Shown: positions 38,138 to 46,841, counted from the stretch's first letter. The stretch: DNA of 64,000 nucleotides from JBBDLF01 sp040879025 (GCA_040879025.1 JBBDLF010000019.1:1-64000); one strand, 5' to 3'. Translations and numbers: made by a program. Notes: generated by a model from the sequence alone, not told the origin.

Positions 38138-38953
38138 ATGCAATTTGGGGAGAAGATTCGCATTTTGCGACAGCAGGCAGATATGACGCAACCTGAACTG
38201 GCGGACCGGCTGAATATCGAACAGTCCTGGCTCTCAAAAATTGAGACCGGCAAGGTCGTCCCCAGCAGCGAATTCATCCAGGCAGTGCTGAATTACTTCC
38301 AACTGACTCTGGACGAACTGATTGGGGATCTCGATATCTTTGATCTGAAAGCCCACTTGGGAGCGGTGCCGGAGATAGCCACATACCTGTACTTGAGTAA
38401 GGCCGGCATCCATCAGAAACGCAAGCACTGGTCAATTGTCTCGGCCTTGCTGTGTGCCGTTGGGGGGGCACTCCTGATGCTTGCCTCCCAAAATCTCCTG
38501 TTCCCGCCCAATCAGTACCTTTACCACTCTGAGGGCCTCATCTATTTCGGCGAACCTCTCGATCTCTATTCGGATTCCCAAAGAGTGTTCGAAATACTGG
38601 ACCTCGATCGAATACCCAGAGAAACGAACCCGGCAGGACCCGAAACGGAGCCGTTGTCGGCACGATCAAAACTGGCTGAATTTGAGCAATATGTTCTGAC
38701 CCGGCGGAGCGAAAGCAGCTTCGTGAGCAATTTCGATCGTGGTGAATACATCATTGACAACCGCTTCGTTCCGTTGGACGCGCGCAACATTTACGGTAAT
38801 GAACCACAGGCCGCGCAGCGAGTCTTAAATCGCCGTCCCCTGGAAAATCGCAATCCCTATAACAGCTTACTCCATGCCCTTGGCTTTCTTCTGCTGTTTT
38901 TGGGGTTGGCCGGGTTTGTCATAGAGTTCAAGCTATCGAAACTGGATAACTAG
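38138..38953 (+). CDS. Membrane-anchored XRE/Cro-type regulator
   Basis: The start at 38138 has a strong GGGGGAAGGG upstream. The 271-residue protein has an N-terminal HTH_3 domain (residues 5-60: IRILRQQADMTQPELADRL, QSWLSKIETGKVVPSS). A juxtamembrane linker, a transmembrane helix at about 98-120, a periplasmic loop of ~120 residues and a second helix at about 243-263 follow. This arrangement suggests a one-component regulator that senses something in the envelope and binds DNA from the membrane. It lies between a permease remnant and a broken FtsX-type permease gene, the probable former target. Whether it is still functional is not known. Confidence 0.75.
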   Translation: MQFGEKIRILRQQADMTQPELADRLNIEQSWLSKIETGKVVPSSEFIQAVLNYFQLTLDELIGDLDIFDLKAHLGAVPEIATYLYLSKAGIHQKRKHWSIVSALLCAVGGALLMLASQNLLFPPNQYLYHSEGLIYFGEPLDLYSDSQRVFEILDLDRIPRETNPAGPETEPLSARSKLAEFEQYVLTRRSESSFVSNFDRGEYIIDNRFVPLDARNIYGNEPQAAQRVLNRRPLENRNPYNSLLHALGFLLLFLGLAGFVIEFKLSKLDN

Positions 38954-38962
38954 GGAACCCAG

Positions 38963-38991
38963 GGAACCTCTGATCAATTCTGTACCGCCTC
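38963..38991 (+). repeat. 29-bp dispersed element, copy 2 (IS-end-like)
   Basis: Begins GGAACCTCTGATCAAT and matches 25 of 29 bases of 10237-10265. It lies 9 bp after the stop of the membrane HTH gene and about 80 bp before the permease pseudogene. Confidence 0.5.
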
Positions 38992-39068
38992 TGCGGAGCC
39001 TGTCGCGTGTCGCTGCGAGTTTGTACTGCAATTCACAAACCTTCCGCTGCAAAACGGAGATCGTACGA

Positions 39069-41146
39069 ATGCTTTTAAATCCCACCCGGGTTCTGGTGAG
39101 GAGTCTGTTCCGGGATCGGTATTTCGCCCTGACAAATATTAGCGGCTTGGCCATAGCGTTCATGTGTTGCACATCGCTTGTTGTGTATCTGAAAAGTGAG
39201 CTTTCATATGACCAACACCATCTAAACCACGAGCGGATTTACCGACTGATTGCGCCGCTTCCCTTCCAGGAAAACGAGGCTCCCAGGGCGACAGCCCCGC
39301 AAGCTCTCGGGCCCTTGTTCGCGCAAAACTTTCAGGAAGTTGAGAATTTTGTCCGATTCAGAAATCTCGAACCTGGCTACCCGATCAGTTATGAAAGCAC
39401 AAGCTACTTCTGGGACGCGTTGATGTATGCCGACGCCAGTGTATTCGACATATTCACGCACCAGATTCTCGCCGGAAGTCCTGATACCGCACTGACTGAA
39501 CCCAACTCAATAGCCGTCAGCCGTCCGACTTTAAAATTGATTACCATCTGGAACCGCTGACCGAGATACATTTCAACTCCGAGACCATTCAGGACGAGCC
39601 CCGCGGGGACATCGTATTTTTAAGCATACTCATCGCTCTTGGTGTGATGGTGCTGCTGTTGGCTGGCATAAACTATATTGGCCTCCTTACGGCTCGCTCC
39701 CTCATACGCTCGAAGGAAATGCATGTCCACAAAGTACTCGGTGCAAGCAGATTGCAACTATTTTCCCGCCTTGTCATAGAGTCGATCTGCTTCTGTTTTA
39801 TCGCCGCCCTGGCATCCTTGGCCATCCTGTCGATGTTGCTTGCCATCACTCCATTGGAGATTCAACGGGAAATTGAAACCCTGCAGGAACAGGTCTTTAC
39901 GTCGAATGCTACGCTCCCTCTTTTTCTGATCGCTACCGGATTTGGATTGGTGACGGGTGTCTATCCGGCCTGGAGCATTGCACGCCAACCCATAAAAGTA
40001 ACGACAAAAAATACAGCCGCCTCCCCGTACGGTTTAGGTATCAAAAGCCGACTGCTGTTAACGGTAATTCAGATAACCCTGTCCATCAGCGTAACATCCT
40101 GCGCCCTGTTGATGTATTCGCAATTGATGTTCGTCCAAAGCAAGTCCTTCGCTTTCGATACTGAGAACACACTTGTGATATACCTTCGATACGAAACCGT
40201 CCGTGAGCGTCTTGAGCTGCTTACAAACGAACTCTCACAGAATCCGGGGATCATTGCATTTACCGCAAGCCGGGATTTGCCCGCGGGTCGCGAGCGGATA
40301 AGCCGCGCTTCAATTACAGGAGGCAGAGAGTTTCCAGTCAGTATCCGGTCTGTCGGTCCAAATTACCTGTCGGTCATGGGCATAGAATTGATTGCTGGAT
40401 CAGATATCGATCACAGTGTTCCCATGACGTCCGAGACGAGACGGATTCTTGTCAACGAGGCTTTTTTGGTCGAAGCACAGTGGAGTGCCGAAGAAGCAAT
40501 TGGAAAATATTACGGCAATGGGCAGATAGTAGGAGTAATGGAGGATTTCGTATGGAACCCCCGATCTCCGATCCTTCCAACACAGGTAATTCCTGAGCTG
40601 TATAACGGTAACAGATACTTATTTGTCAAGATATCGCACGAAAGACCGCAGGAGATGTTGGATTTTGTCGCATCCACGTGGCGGCAAGTGATTCCTGAGT
40701 ACCAACTGGAATATCAATTCTTCGATGACTATCTGAGTGACGTACTTGTTTCAGAGCTGAAGCAATCCACGCTGGTGGGCGTAGCCGCTTCGCTGTGCGT
40801 AGTGCTGGCCTATATTGGTGTTACCGGCATTGTGGCTTATATTACTCAACGAAGAAGCAAGGAATTGAGTCTGCGCAGGGTTTTTGGTGCAACTTTCTGG
40901 CAACTCACAACCATGATTCTGAAAAACATATTTCCCTCGATCGGTATCGCCGCTGTATTGGCACTGGGTATCTATTATTTTTCTATAGTTCAGTGGCTCA
41001 GAAACTACTCGTTGCAGACAGAGATCAATCTGCTGGTATTTGTTGTGGCTACGGCAATCTCACTGGCCATGACACTTATCGTGGTGTTGTTGCAATCCCG
41101 AAGTACGTCAGCGATGAACCCCGTGGAAAATCTTAGGGAGGAGTAA
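39069..41146 (+). pseudogene. MacB/FtsX-type ABC permease, disrupted by internal deletion and frameshift
   Basis: Two frames cover one permease. The first (39069-39560) encodes the N-terminal TM helix and MacB periplasmic domain up to PNSIAVSR, then shifts into an unrelated tail. The second, in another frame, is readable from about 39527 (DFKIDYHLEPLTEIHF, the end of the same periplasmic domain). It continues through the first FtsX block (MHVHKVLGASRLQLF), a second periplasmic domain and a final FtsX block (LSLRRVFGATFWQLTTMI). Members normally have roughly 70-90 more residues between SIAVSR and YHLEPLT, so a deletion removed that part and broke the frame. No ATPase or adaptor gene is adjacent. 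The fusion point at about 39520 could be an assembly error. Confidence 0.75.
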
Positions 41147-41524
41147 GCGATGACCCGACAGGTCCAATAGCAGATGAGGTAGCGAACAACACTTGCAATA
41201 ATGCCTTGCTCATCGTGGACCGTGGAACAGAACGAGTGATGTTCATGCGAAGGAACAGCCATGCGCTTACCCTCATGGTCATTGCCATTACTGAGCAGAT
41301 CTTCTTGAATAGGTCGGCGGGCACGCGACAGGCTGGGCAGGAAGAATCTCATGTGCACAAGCACTGAAATCCGGAATTGAAATGGAGTGTAAAACCATGA
41401 TGGGAAATAACGTATTGGGTAACGCAATGTGCAGAGGGCACTGGCTATGGATGCTGGTTCTGGCCATTGTGCTTATCATCCCATTCTGGCGTATCTGCCA
41501 GCGAATGCTATTCGACTCCATGCT
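41147..41524 (+). other. Intergenic region at the left border of the copper island
   Basis: This 378-bp stretch lies between the permease pseudogene and copB. It contains a 42-codon frame (41239-41367, ends HVHKH) with no recognised relative, and the truncated small membrane protein at 41397. No transposase or integrase is seen. Confidence 0.45.
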
Positions 41525-41609
41525 TCAAAACCAGAATCGCAACCCGGCAATCCATTGCTCTTCCCGGTGTTGTCCCAACGGCTCAAATACATCAATGGTT
41601 TCGCCGTGA
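41397..41609 (+). pseudogene. Truncated small hydrophobic protein running into copB antisense
   Basis: The frame has GGAG upstream and encodes WLWMLVLAIVLIIPFWRICQR. This resembles the N-terminal half of short (~55 residue) gammaproteobacterial membrane proteins with an FWRIC motif. After about 41508 the frame continues only as the antisense of the copB 3' end, so the second hydrophobic half is missing. It probably marks a recombination junction. Confidence 0.4.
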
Positions 41610-42442
41610 TGATGCACGCGTTCATAGCCGATATAGGGTGCAAACCGTCGATCGAAATCGTAACGTAGCCGGAACCCCATCTTGCTCTTTGACAACCCCT
41701 TGCCATGTCCGGCTTCAAGATCGGAGTCGCCGTAAAAGTCTGCTTCCACTCTCGATTGCAGAACCAGTCGCTGAGTCAAATAGAGATCGTATTCCGCTTC
41801 CACTGTGGCAGCGGAATGTCCCTCCGGGTTGATATAGGCGGTCGCGTTTACTTCGAACCAGTACGGCGCCAGGCCGGATACTCCCAACGCGAGCCACTCC
41901 CTGTGTTCCTTGTCGCCGTGGTCGTAACGGCCACCGACTTGCAGGTTCCAGAAGGGCGCAAACGCGCGTGAGTACAGTAGTTCTGTTTTCGACTCCTCTA
42001 CGGTTTGGTCACGCCATTCCAGTTCCGACTGCAATATCCAGCGTTCATAGCTGTTACCCAGCCAGGCGTAGCCGGAAAACTCCTGAAAGTCTTCCGCGTC
42101 ACCCTTTCGTGTTTCCAGGCGGTCCACCCACAAGCCGACGAATTTGCTCTCATCCGCCAAATGTAGTTGTTGTGACGGCGGTAAGGAATAGGGTCCGCTG
42201 CTGCGAGTGTAGCCACCAGAGTACGCGTGTGGATCACGCTCCCCGGCCGGCTGCTCCAGCATCGTCATTTCCTGCGGCGTGGTGTCATTGTCGTGTCCGG
42301 CATGAACCTGATGGTTGCCGGACGATTCGGACTGCCCAAGATTTTCATGATCCTGGGCCACCGCGGTTCCGGCAAGTATCGCGGTCAGCAGAAACGGTAA
42401 CTTTATATTCGCTGCGGTCGAGAATAGCTGTAGAGTACTCAT
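41525..42442 (-). CDS. copB: Outer-membrane copper resistance protein CopB
   Basis: A 305-residue protein with a signal peptide ending AVAQ. A His/Met/Asp-rich N-terminal stretch (GNHQVHAGHDNDTTPQEMTM) precedes a beta-barrel domain with typical CopB/PcoB segments (SKFVGLWVDRLE, EFSGYAWLGNSYERWILQSE, RYDHGDKEHREWLALG, RFAPYIGYERVHH), and it ends in LRFWF. CopB sequesters or exports Cu at the outer membrane. It is the last gene of the minus-strand cop operon and its start overlaps the copA stop by 4 bp. A truncated unrelated frame converges on its 3' end. Confidence 0.94.
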   Translation of the reverse strand: MSTLQLFSTAANIKLPFLLTAILAGTAVAQDHENLGQSESSGNHQVHAGHDNDTTPQEMTMLEQPAGERDPHAYSGGYTRSSGPYSLPPSQQLHLADESKFVGLWVDRLETRKGDAEDFQEFSGYAWLGNSYERWILQSELEWRDQTVEESKTELLYSRAFAPFWNLQVGGRYDHGDKEHREWLALGVSGLAPYWFEVNATAYINPEGHSAATVEAEYDLYLTQRLVLQSRVEADFYGDSDLEAGHGKGLSKSKMGFRLRYDFDRRFAPYIGYERVHHHGETIDVFEPLGQHREEQWIAGLRFWF

Positions 42443-44214
42443 GTGACGATAACCTCCCGGAACATACCCGCATCCATATGTAATAGCAGATGACAGTGCC
42501 AGGCCCAGCGCCCCAGCGCGTCGGCCGTGACACTGAAAGTCACGCGCTGCGCCGGCTGTACCGGCAAGGTATGGCGGCGAGTCAGAAACTTGCCGTTGGC
42601 ATCTTCAAGGTCGCTCCACATACCGTGCAGGTGCATGGGATGGGTCATCATCGTGTCGTTGTGCAAGTGCACGCGTAATTTTTCGCCGTGGCGAAAATGG
42701 ACCGGCGTTGACTTACCGTATTCCAGGCCGTCAATAGACCAGCTATAGCGCTCCATGTTACCGGTCAGGTGCAACTCGATTTCACGTTCAGGCGCTCGCG
42801 GATCGATTTCACCATCGAGGGACTTGAGGTCAGAGAGGGTCAGCACCCGGCGAGAGGTTTCGCGAAGGCCCACGCCAGGATCATCCAAATTAGTGCGGGG
42901 GGAATCCACACGCATATCGGTGCTGGGGCCAAATTCAGATCTCGCATGCCGGACTTGTACAGCGGGCATATTCGCCATGCTCATCTCGTCGTGACCGTCA
43001 CCGTGATCCATGCCAGTCATCTCACGATCCTTGGCTGACATATTCCCCATCATATCCTGCATGGAAAGCCACTGGACTTGTCGCTGTGCCGGAACCGGCG
43101 CCATCAAGCCGGGCTGCGTGGCAAGCGTGCCCCTGGCGAAGCCGGTACGTTCCATGGTTTCCGCGAAAATCGTGTAGGCATCTTCCGTCGGTGTCACCAC
43201 CACATCGTAGGTCTCACCCGGACCCAGCCGAAACTCATCCACCGTTACTGGTTCCACATCGATGCCATCAACATGTACCACCGTCAGGGGCAGATCCGGA
43301 ATCCGCATGTCGAAGAAGGTATTCCCGGCGGCGTTGATGACGCGTAATCGAACCCGCTGACCTTTCTCAAACAAATGCGTGCTGTTTCCATTGGGGGTGA
43401 GACCGTTCATCAAATAAGTGAGGGTCTCCGCCGACAGATCGGCCAGGTCTGTCGGCTTCATGCGCATCATATTGAACATATCGCGCCGACTGACCGCAGC
43501 TTGCAGGCCTTCGTTGGCAATATCCCCCGGCAGTTCCTGAAGCGTGGGTTGATTGAAATTATACAGATGCCCCATCGTCTTCAGTTTCTGGAAAACATAC
43601 AGGGGGTCTTCATCTGTCCATTCCGAGAGTACGAGCACATGAGTCCGGTCCGTCTGGATTCGTGAGTCGACGGCCGGTTCCACGATAATGGCTCCGTACA
43701 TACCGGTCATTTCCTGAAATCCGGAGTGGGAGTGGTACCAGAAGGTGCCGCTTTGCTGCACTGTAAATCGGTACTGGAAGGTCTCTCCAGGTCGGATTCC
43801 TGGGAAACTTATTCCCGGAACGCCATCCATTCGAAACGGCAGGATGATCCCGTGCCAATGAATGGATGTGGTTTCCCGCAGTCGGTTAGTGACGTTGATA
43901 GTGACTTCATCACCTTCCCTCCAGTGCAGGGTCGGACCCGGTATGGACCCATTGATTGCTGTCGCCATGCGTGGGCTACCGGTAATATTGACCGGGAGCT
44001 CTTCAATGGTCAGATTAAAAAACTTCCCTCGTAATTCTTGAGGGCCGCGTACCAGCGTTGGCGTCTCTAGCGCCCTGGCCAATTGGCTCGTACCCAAAGT
44101 GCCGCTCAGCAAACCTCCTCCGATCAGCCCCTTGACAAGTTGCCGCCGCGACCATTTTAGCTCGACGTCTTTCGACATCATCGTTCGAACAGACCGATTA
44201 CCCGTACTCTTCAT
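42439..44214 (-). CDS. copA: Periplasmic multicopper oxidase CopA
   Basis: The start at 44214 has AGGAGAG six bases upstream. The 591-residue protein carries a twin-arginine signal (WSRRQLVKGLIGGGLLSG), so it is folded with copper before export. There are three cupredoxin domains with the trinuclear and type 1 ligands: HWHG (~117), HSHSG (~158), HPMHLHG (~525) and HCHLLLHMDAGM (~575). A Met/His-rich loop (MTGMDHGDGHDEMSMANM, ~400) fits Cu(I) binding. It oxidises Cu(I) to Cu(II) in the periplasm. It is translationally coupled to copB. A small His/Met/Cys-rich protein gene lies 173 bp upstream on the same strand. Confidence 0.96.
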   Translation of the reverse strand: MKSTGNRSVRTMMSKDVELKWSRRQLVKGLIGGGLLSGTLGTSQLARALETPTLVRGPQELRGKFFNLTIEELPVNITGSPRMATAINGSIPGPTLHWREGDEVTINVTNRLRETTSIHWHGIILPFRMDGVPGISFPGIRPGETFQYRFTVQQSGTFWYHSHSGFQEMTGMYGAIIVEPAVDSRIQTDRTHVLVLSEWTDEDPLYVFQKLKTMGHLYNFNQPTLQELPGDIANEGLQAAVSRRDMFNMMRMKPTDLADLSAETLTYLMNGLTPNGNSTHLFEKGQRVRLRVINAAGNTFFDMRIPDLPLTVVHVDGIDVEPVTVDEFRLGPGETYDVVVTPTEDAYTIFAETMERTGFARGTLATQPGLMAPVPAQRQVQWLSMQDMMGNMSAKDREMTGMDHGDGHDEMSMANMPAVQVRHARSEFGPSTDMRVDSPRTNLDDPGVGLRETSRRVLTLSDLKSLDGEIDPRAPEREIELHLTGNMERYSWSIDGLEYGKSTPVHFRHGEKLRVHLHNDTMMTHPMHLHGMWSDLEDANGKFLTRRHTLPVQPAQRVTFSVTADALGRWAWHCHLLLHMDAGMFREVIVT

Positions 44215-44387
44215 CAATTTCTCTCCTGAATGGTTCACCAGACGTGCGCGCACGCCATATTCGCGCTTGACTAAATCGGAGTGGTGGGACCAGTAGGGGA
44301 TTACATCGGAATGGCAGGCATTTTGGCTTATTAGCCGTGCGTTGCCATGCGCGCTGGCGATTCTAAACGGATCGACCTACTGATCCA

Positions 44388-44804
44388 CTAGGCGTGGATG
44401 GGTGGACGAAACAGAAGAGAAGCGCGATTCAGGATATCACCCGGGATTGCTCTGTGAAGGCGCCTGACTGCTTTCGGGCCATCGTCCAGCGTGGATGCAA
44501 CGGCGACTGAACTGAAACAATGCGTGCTGCAATTCATGCAATGTTCGTCGCATTCAGCCATATCATCGTGATGCCTGTCTGAGCCAGTGTCGCGCAATGC
44601 ATCCTCTGAAGTCATGGCGTGATGATGCTTGCCTGTCATACCCGTTTCGATATGCACCGCCTGCCCGGTGGATTCCGGCATATTCATGGCCATCCACGAC
44701 AACGCCCCATAATTTAGCGGTGCCGCGAGCAGCAGAATGAGCATGAAGTGGACGAATGATCTGGTCAAGACAGAACCCGGCTCAAGTAGAGACTGAAAAT
44801 GCAC
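44388..44804 (-). CDS. Small periplasmic His/Met/Cys-rich copper-associated protein
   Basis: A 138-residue protein with one hydrophobic N-terminal segment (about residues 18-38). The rest is full of potential metal ligands: GMTGKHHHAMTSED, DRHHDDMAECDEHCMNCSTHC. The C-terminus LLFRPPIHA is the same ending as the YRPPIPA of the small protein that heads the divergent cus operon. Such proteins are common but poorly characterised first genes of copper operons (DUF2946-like/CopL-like). A copper chaperone or sensor-buffer role is inferred from context. The start may also be the Met 20 codons later. Confidence 0.6.
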   Translation of the reverse strand: MHFQSLLEPGSVLTRSFVHFMLILLLAAPLNYGALSWMAMNMPESTGQAVHIETGMTGKHHHAMTSEDALRDTGSDRHHDDMAECDEHCMNCSTHCFSSVAVASTLDDGPKAVRRLHRAIPGDILNRASLLFRPPIHA

Positions 44805-44857
44805 CCAATTAAGTACATAAAAGCGGCTTTAAAATCAAGGCATTTCTTGGATTCGTG

Positions 44858-44885
44858 ATACCACTTGACATTGGGGCCGGATCAA
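44858..44885 (-). promoter_or_regulatory. Candidate promoter of the minus-strand cop operon
   Basis: On the minus strand TTGATC (44885-44880) and TGGTAT (44863-44858) are separated by 16 bp. The start of the first small gene is 54 bp downstream of the -10. The inverted repeat 44866-44890 overlaps its -35 and spacer. Confidence 0.35.
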
Positions 44886-44890
44886 TGTCA
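44866..44890. promoter_or_regulatory. Inverted-repeat operator between the cop and cus operons (CusR/CopR-box-like)
   Basis: TGACATTG and its exact complement CAATGTCA are separated by 9 bp. A further TTGTCA half-site lies at 44900-44905. The TGACA/TGTCA half-sites resemble the CusR/CopR boxes of copper two-component systems. The repeat overlaps the -35 regions of promoter candidates on both strands, which would allow joint control of the divergent operons. No copR/copS or cusR/cusS genes are in the window. Confidence 0.55.
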
Positions 44891-44913
44891 TTAAACACCT
44901 TGTCAGTTATAAT
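44885..44913 (+). promoter_or_regulatory. Candidate promoter of the plus-strand cus operon
   Basis: A perfect TATAAT at 44908-44913 has ATGTCA at 44885-44890, 17 bp upstream, as a weak -35. That -35 is the right arm of the inverted repeat, the usual layout for activation by a CusR/CopR-type regulator. The leader to the first start codon would be about 110 bases. Confidence 0.45.
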
Positions 44914-45032
44914 GCAGTCCACGCGTATGAGCCGAGGCCACTACTGGAGTAGGCATTATAACTGGATATTTTGTTACAATTGGCTAATTTTGGATCACAA
45001 ACTGGTAATTTGGAAGTTAGGAAGCGAGTTTA

Positions 45033-45413
45033 GTGCATAGGTATCGCGGCATTGTCTTGCTGATCGCCCTGCTGACCACTGTGTCGGGGCAGGTTTTCGC
45101 CTACCCCCGGATTTGCGCCATGCCCGGCATGGACAGGCACGACATGGCGCTGAATGCCAATGCCACTTCCATGGACGGGATGGTGAGAGAATCATCCTTG
45201 CTCCAATCGGCTGCCGATTCCGGTCCCGGCGAGGTAAATACCCTACTCAATTGCGAACAAATCTGCGGCTATTGTCTGAGTTTCAATTTTTCCCACGCTG
45301 AAACGCAGCTTGGCGCTCCTGAACAACATCCCTCATCGTGCTTCACCTACCAGCCCGTTTTCTATCTGAGCGCGCACCCCGACGGCCTCTACCGGCCCCC
45401 CATTCCCGCCTGA
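45033..45413 (+). CDS. Small exported Met/Cys/His-containing protein heading the cus operon
   Basis: A GTG start at 45033 with GGAAG and GGAAGCGAG upstream gives 126 residues. A signal peptide ends near VFAYP, followed by a metal-ligand-rich segment (CAMPGMDRHDMALNANATSM) and two Cys pairs (NCEQICGYC), and it ends YRPPIPA. The ending and general make-up match the small protein gene at the head of the divergent cop operon, so the two are probably distant paralogues. The function is unknown; periplasmic copper buffering or regulation is inferred. A GC-rich hairpin separates it from cusC. Confidence 0.6.
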   Translation: MHRYRGIVLLIALLTTVSGQVFAYPRICAMPGMDRHDMALNANATSMDGMVRESSLLQSAADSGPGEVNTLLNCEQICGYCLSFNFSHAETQLGAPEQHPSSCFTYQPVFYLSAHPDGLYRPPIPA

Positions 45414-45425
45414 GACAGGATAGTT

Positions 45426-45450
45426 GCGCCCGCAAAACCTGTGCGGGCGC
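45426..45450 (+). terminator. Hairpin between the small protein gene and cusC (terminator or attenuator)
   Basis: GCGCCCGCA and TGCGGGCGC form a 9-bp perfect stem with a 7-base loop, followed by TGTTCTCTT. The T-run is imperfect, so partial termination that lowers cusCBA expression relative to the first gene is more likely than a full stop. Confidence 0.5.
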
Positions 45451-45539
45451 TGTTCTCTTAACCCGTACACACGGCCAATAGTGCCTTCCCGGCACCGGCG
45501 CGTCCGTCTGTGTGTCGCTGTCTCAGTCGAGGAATGGAT

Positions 45540-46841
45540 ATGGGATTGCCCATCACGTATCAACGTATTTTGCCGATCACTGCCATCGTACTATTCGCTC
45601 TGGTGCCGGTTGCTGCTCGAGCCCAGGGCAACGTGTCCGAGTTAGACCTGGACACACTGCTTGTAACAATCGTTAATGAGAATGCGCAACTGACCGCCCG
45701 GGAACTCAGAGTCCGGGCCCAACGCCGGCTGGTCGAGAGTGCCGGTGCGCTGGACGACCCGCGCGTCAGCTACTCGATTGCACCAGGCTCGGTGGGGGAT
45801 TCAATTCCCAGTGACTTGGGGAACACGCTGGGTATGCGCCAGGTTTTCCAGTTCAGCCAGAGCATTCCCTGGCCGGGGAAACTGCCGCTGCGCACGGAAA
45901 TAGCGGAAACCAAGGTCCGCCTGGAGGCCCTGTCGCGGGATGAACTGCTTGCGACGCTCGTGCATCGCGGCCGCGAGCTGTGGCTGAATCTGTGGTTTGT
46001 CGCCGCGGCGCAAGAGATCAATTCGGGGCAACAGGCGTTGCTCTCCGACTTGGCGGAGGTGGTAGAAAGCCGGTACGCCAGCGGCCTGGGCCTGCAACAA
46101 CATGTCCTAGAAGTTCAGAGTCGGCGGATCGAGTTGGAACACCAGCAGTTCGTACTCGGGCAACAACAGCGGGGGCTGTGGGCGCAGGTCAACGAGCTGC
46201 GTAACCGGCCGCCCGATGCGCCCCTGGGAGTGATTCAGGACGCGCCTCCCGCGCCGGTCCTGAGCTCCCGTGAAGACACCCTGTCCCGGGTCTTGGACGG
46301 CTCGCCACAACTGCGGCAACGTCGGGCCCAGGCCCGCCTTGAAGGCTCGCGCCGCGACCTTGTTGAACTGAATGACTACCCGGATTTTCAATTTAACGTG
46401 GGCTACAACGAACTATGGAACGACAGTTCCCTGCGCACCCAGGTCGGCGTCACTTTCAGTATTCCCCTGGACTTAGGCAAACGCACGGCGCGTAAGGCGG
46501 CGGCACAATATCGCTATGCCAGCGCCACCGTCGAAGTCTCCCGTCTGCAGGTGGACTTGCAGGCAGAGGTCGAACAGCTCCTGTCCCGCCACGAGGAACT
46601 GGCTCACAGCATCATGCTGTTCGAGCAGGAACTGATCCCCATCGCCGAACAGACCCTGCAGGCCAGCCTGGCCAATTACGAGGGAGGCGGAGGGCAGTTC
46701 AGGTCACTCATCGAGGCCGAGGATCGGATTCTGACGCTCAACCTGCAACTGCAGCAGATGCGGGCCAACAGGCTCATGACCATCAGCAGCCTCGACAGCC
46801 TCAGCGGCGGGCTTATCTGGCCGCAGGAGAATCAACCATGA
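45540..46841 (+). CDS. cusC: TolC-family outer-membrane factor of the Cus efflux system
   Basis: The start at 45540 is chosen because GAGGA lies six bases upstream. The 433-residue protein has a signal peptide ending ARAQ and two outer-membrane efflux repeats of long amphipathic helices (TARELRVRAQRRLVESAG, LPLRTEIAETKVRLEAL, RQRRAQARLEGSRRDLVEL). The pair VGYNELWNDSS and VGVTFSIPLDLGKR is the typical second beta-strand segment. No lipobox Cys is seen, unlike E. coli CusC, so it may not be lipidated. The stop overlaps the cusB start by 4 bp. It forms the outer channel for Cu/Ag export. Confidence 0.88.
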   Translation: MGLPITYQRILPITAIVLFALVPVAARAQGNVSELDLDTLLVTIVNENAQLTARELRVRAQRRLVESAGALDDPRVSYSIAPGSVGDSIPSDLGNTLGMRQVFQFSQSIPWPGKLPLRTEIAETKVRLEALSRDELLATLVHRGRELWLNLWFVAAAQEINSGQQALLSDLAEVVESRYASGLGLQQHVLEVQSRRIELEHQQFVLGQQQRGLWAQVNELRNRPPDAPLGVIQDAPPAPVLSSREDTLSRVLDGSPQLRQRRAQARLEGSRRDLVELNDYPDFQFNVGYNELWNDSSLRTQVGVTFSIPLDLGKRTARKAAAQYRYASATVEVSRLQVDLQAEVEQLLSRHEELAHSIMLFEQELIPIAEQTLQASLANYEGGGGQFRSLIEAEDRILTLNLQLQQMRANRLMTISSLDSLSGGLIWPQENQP

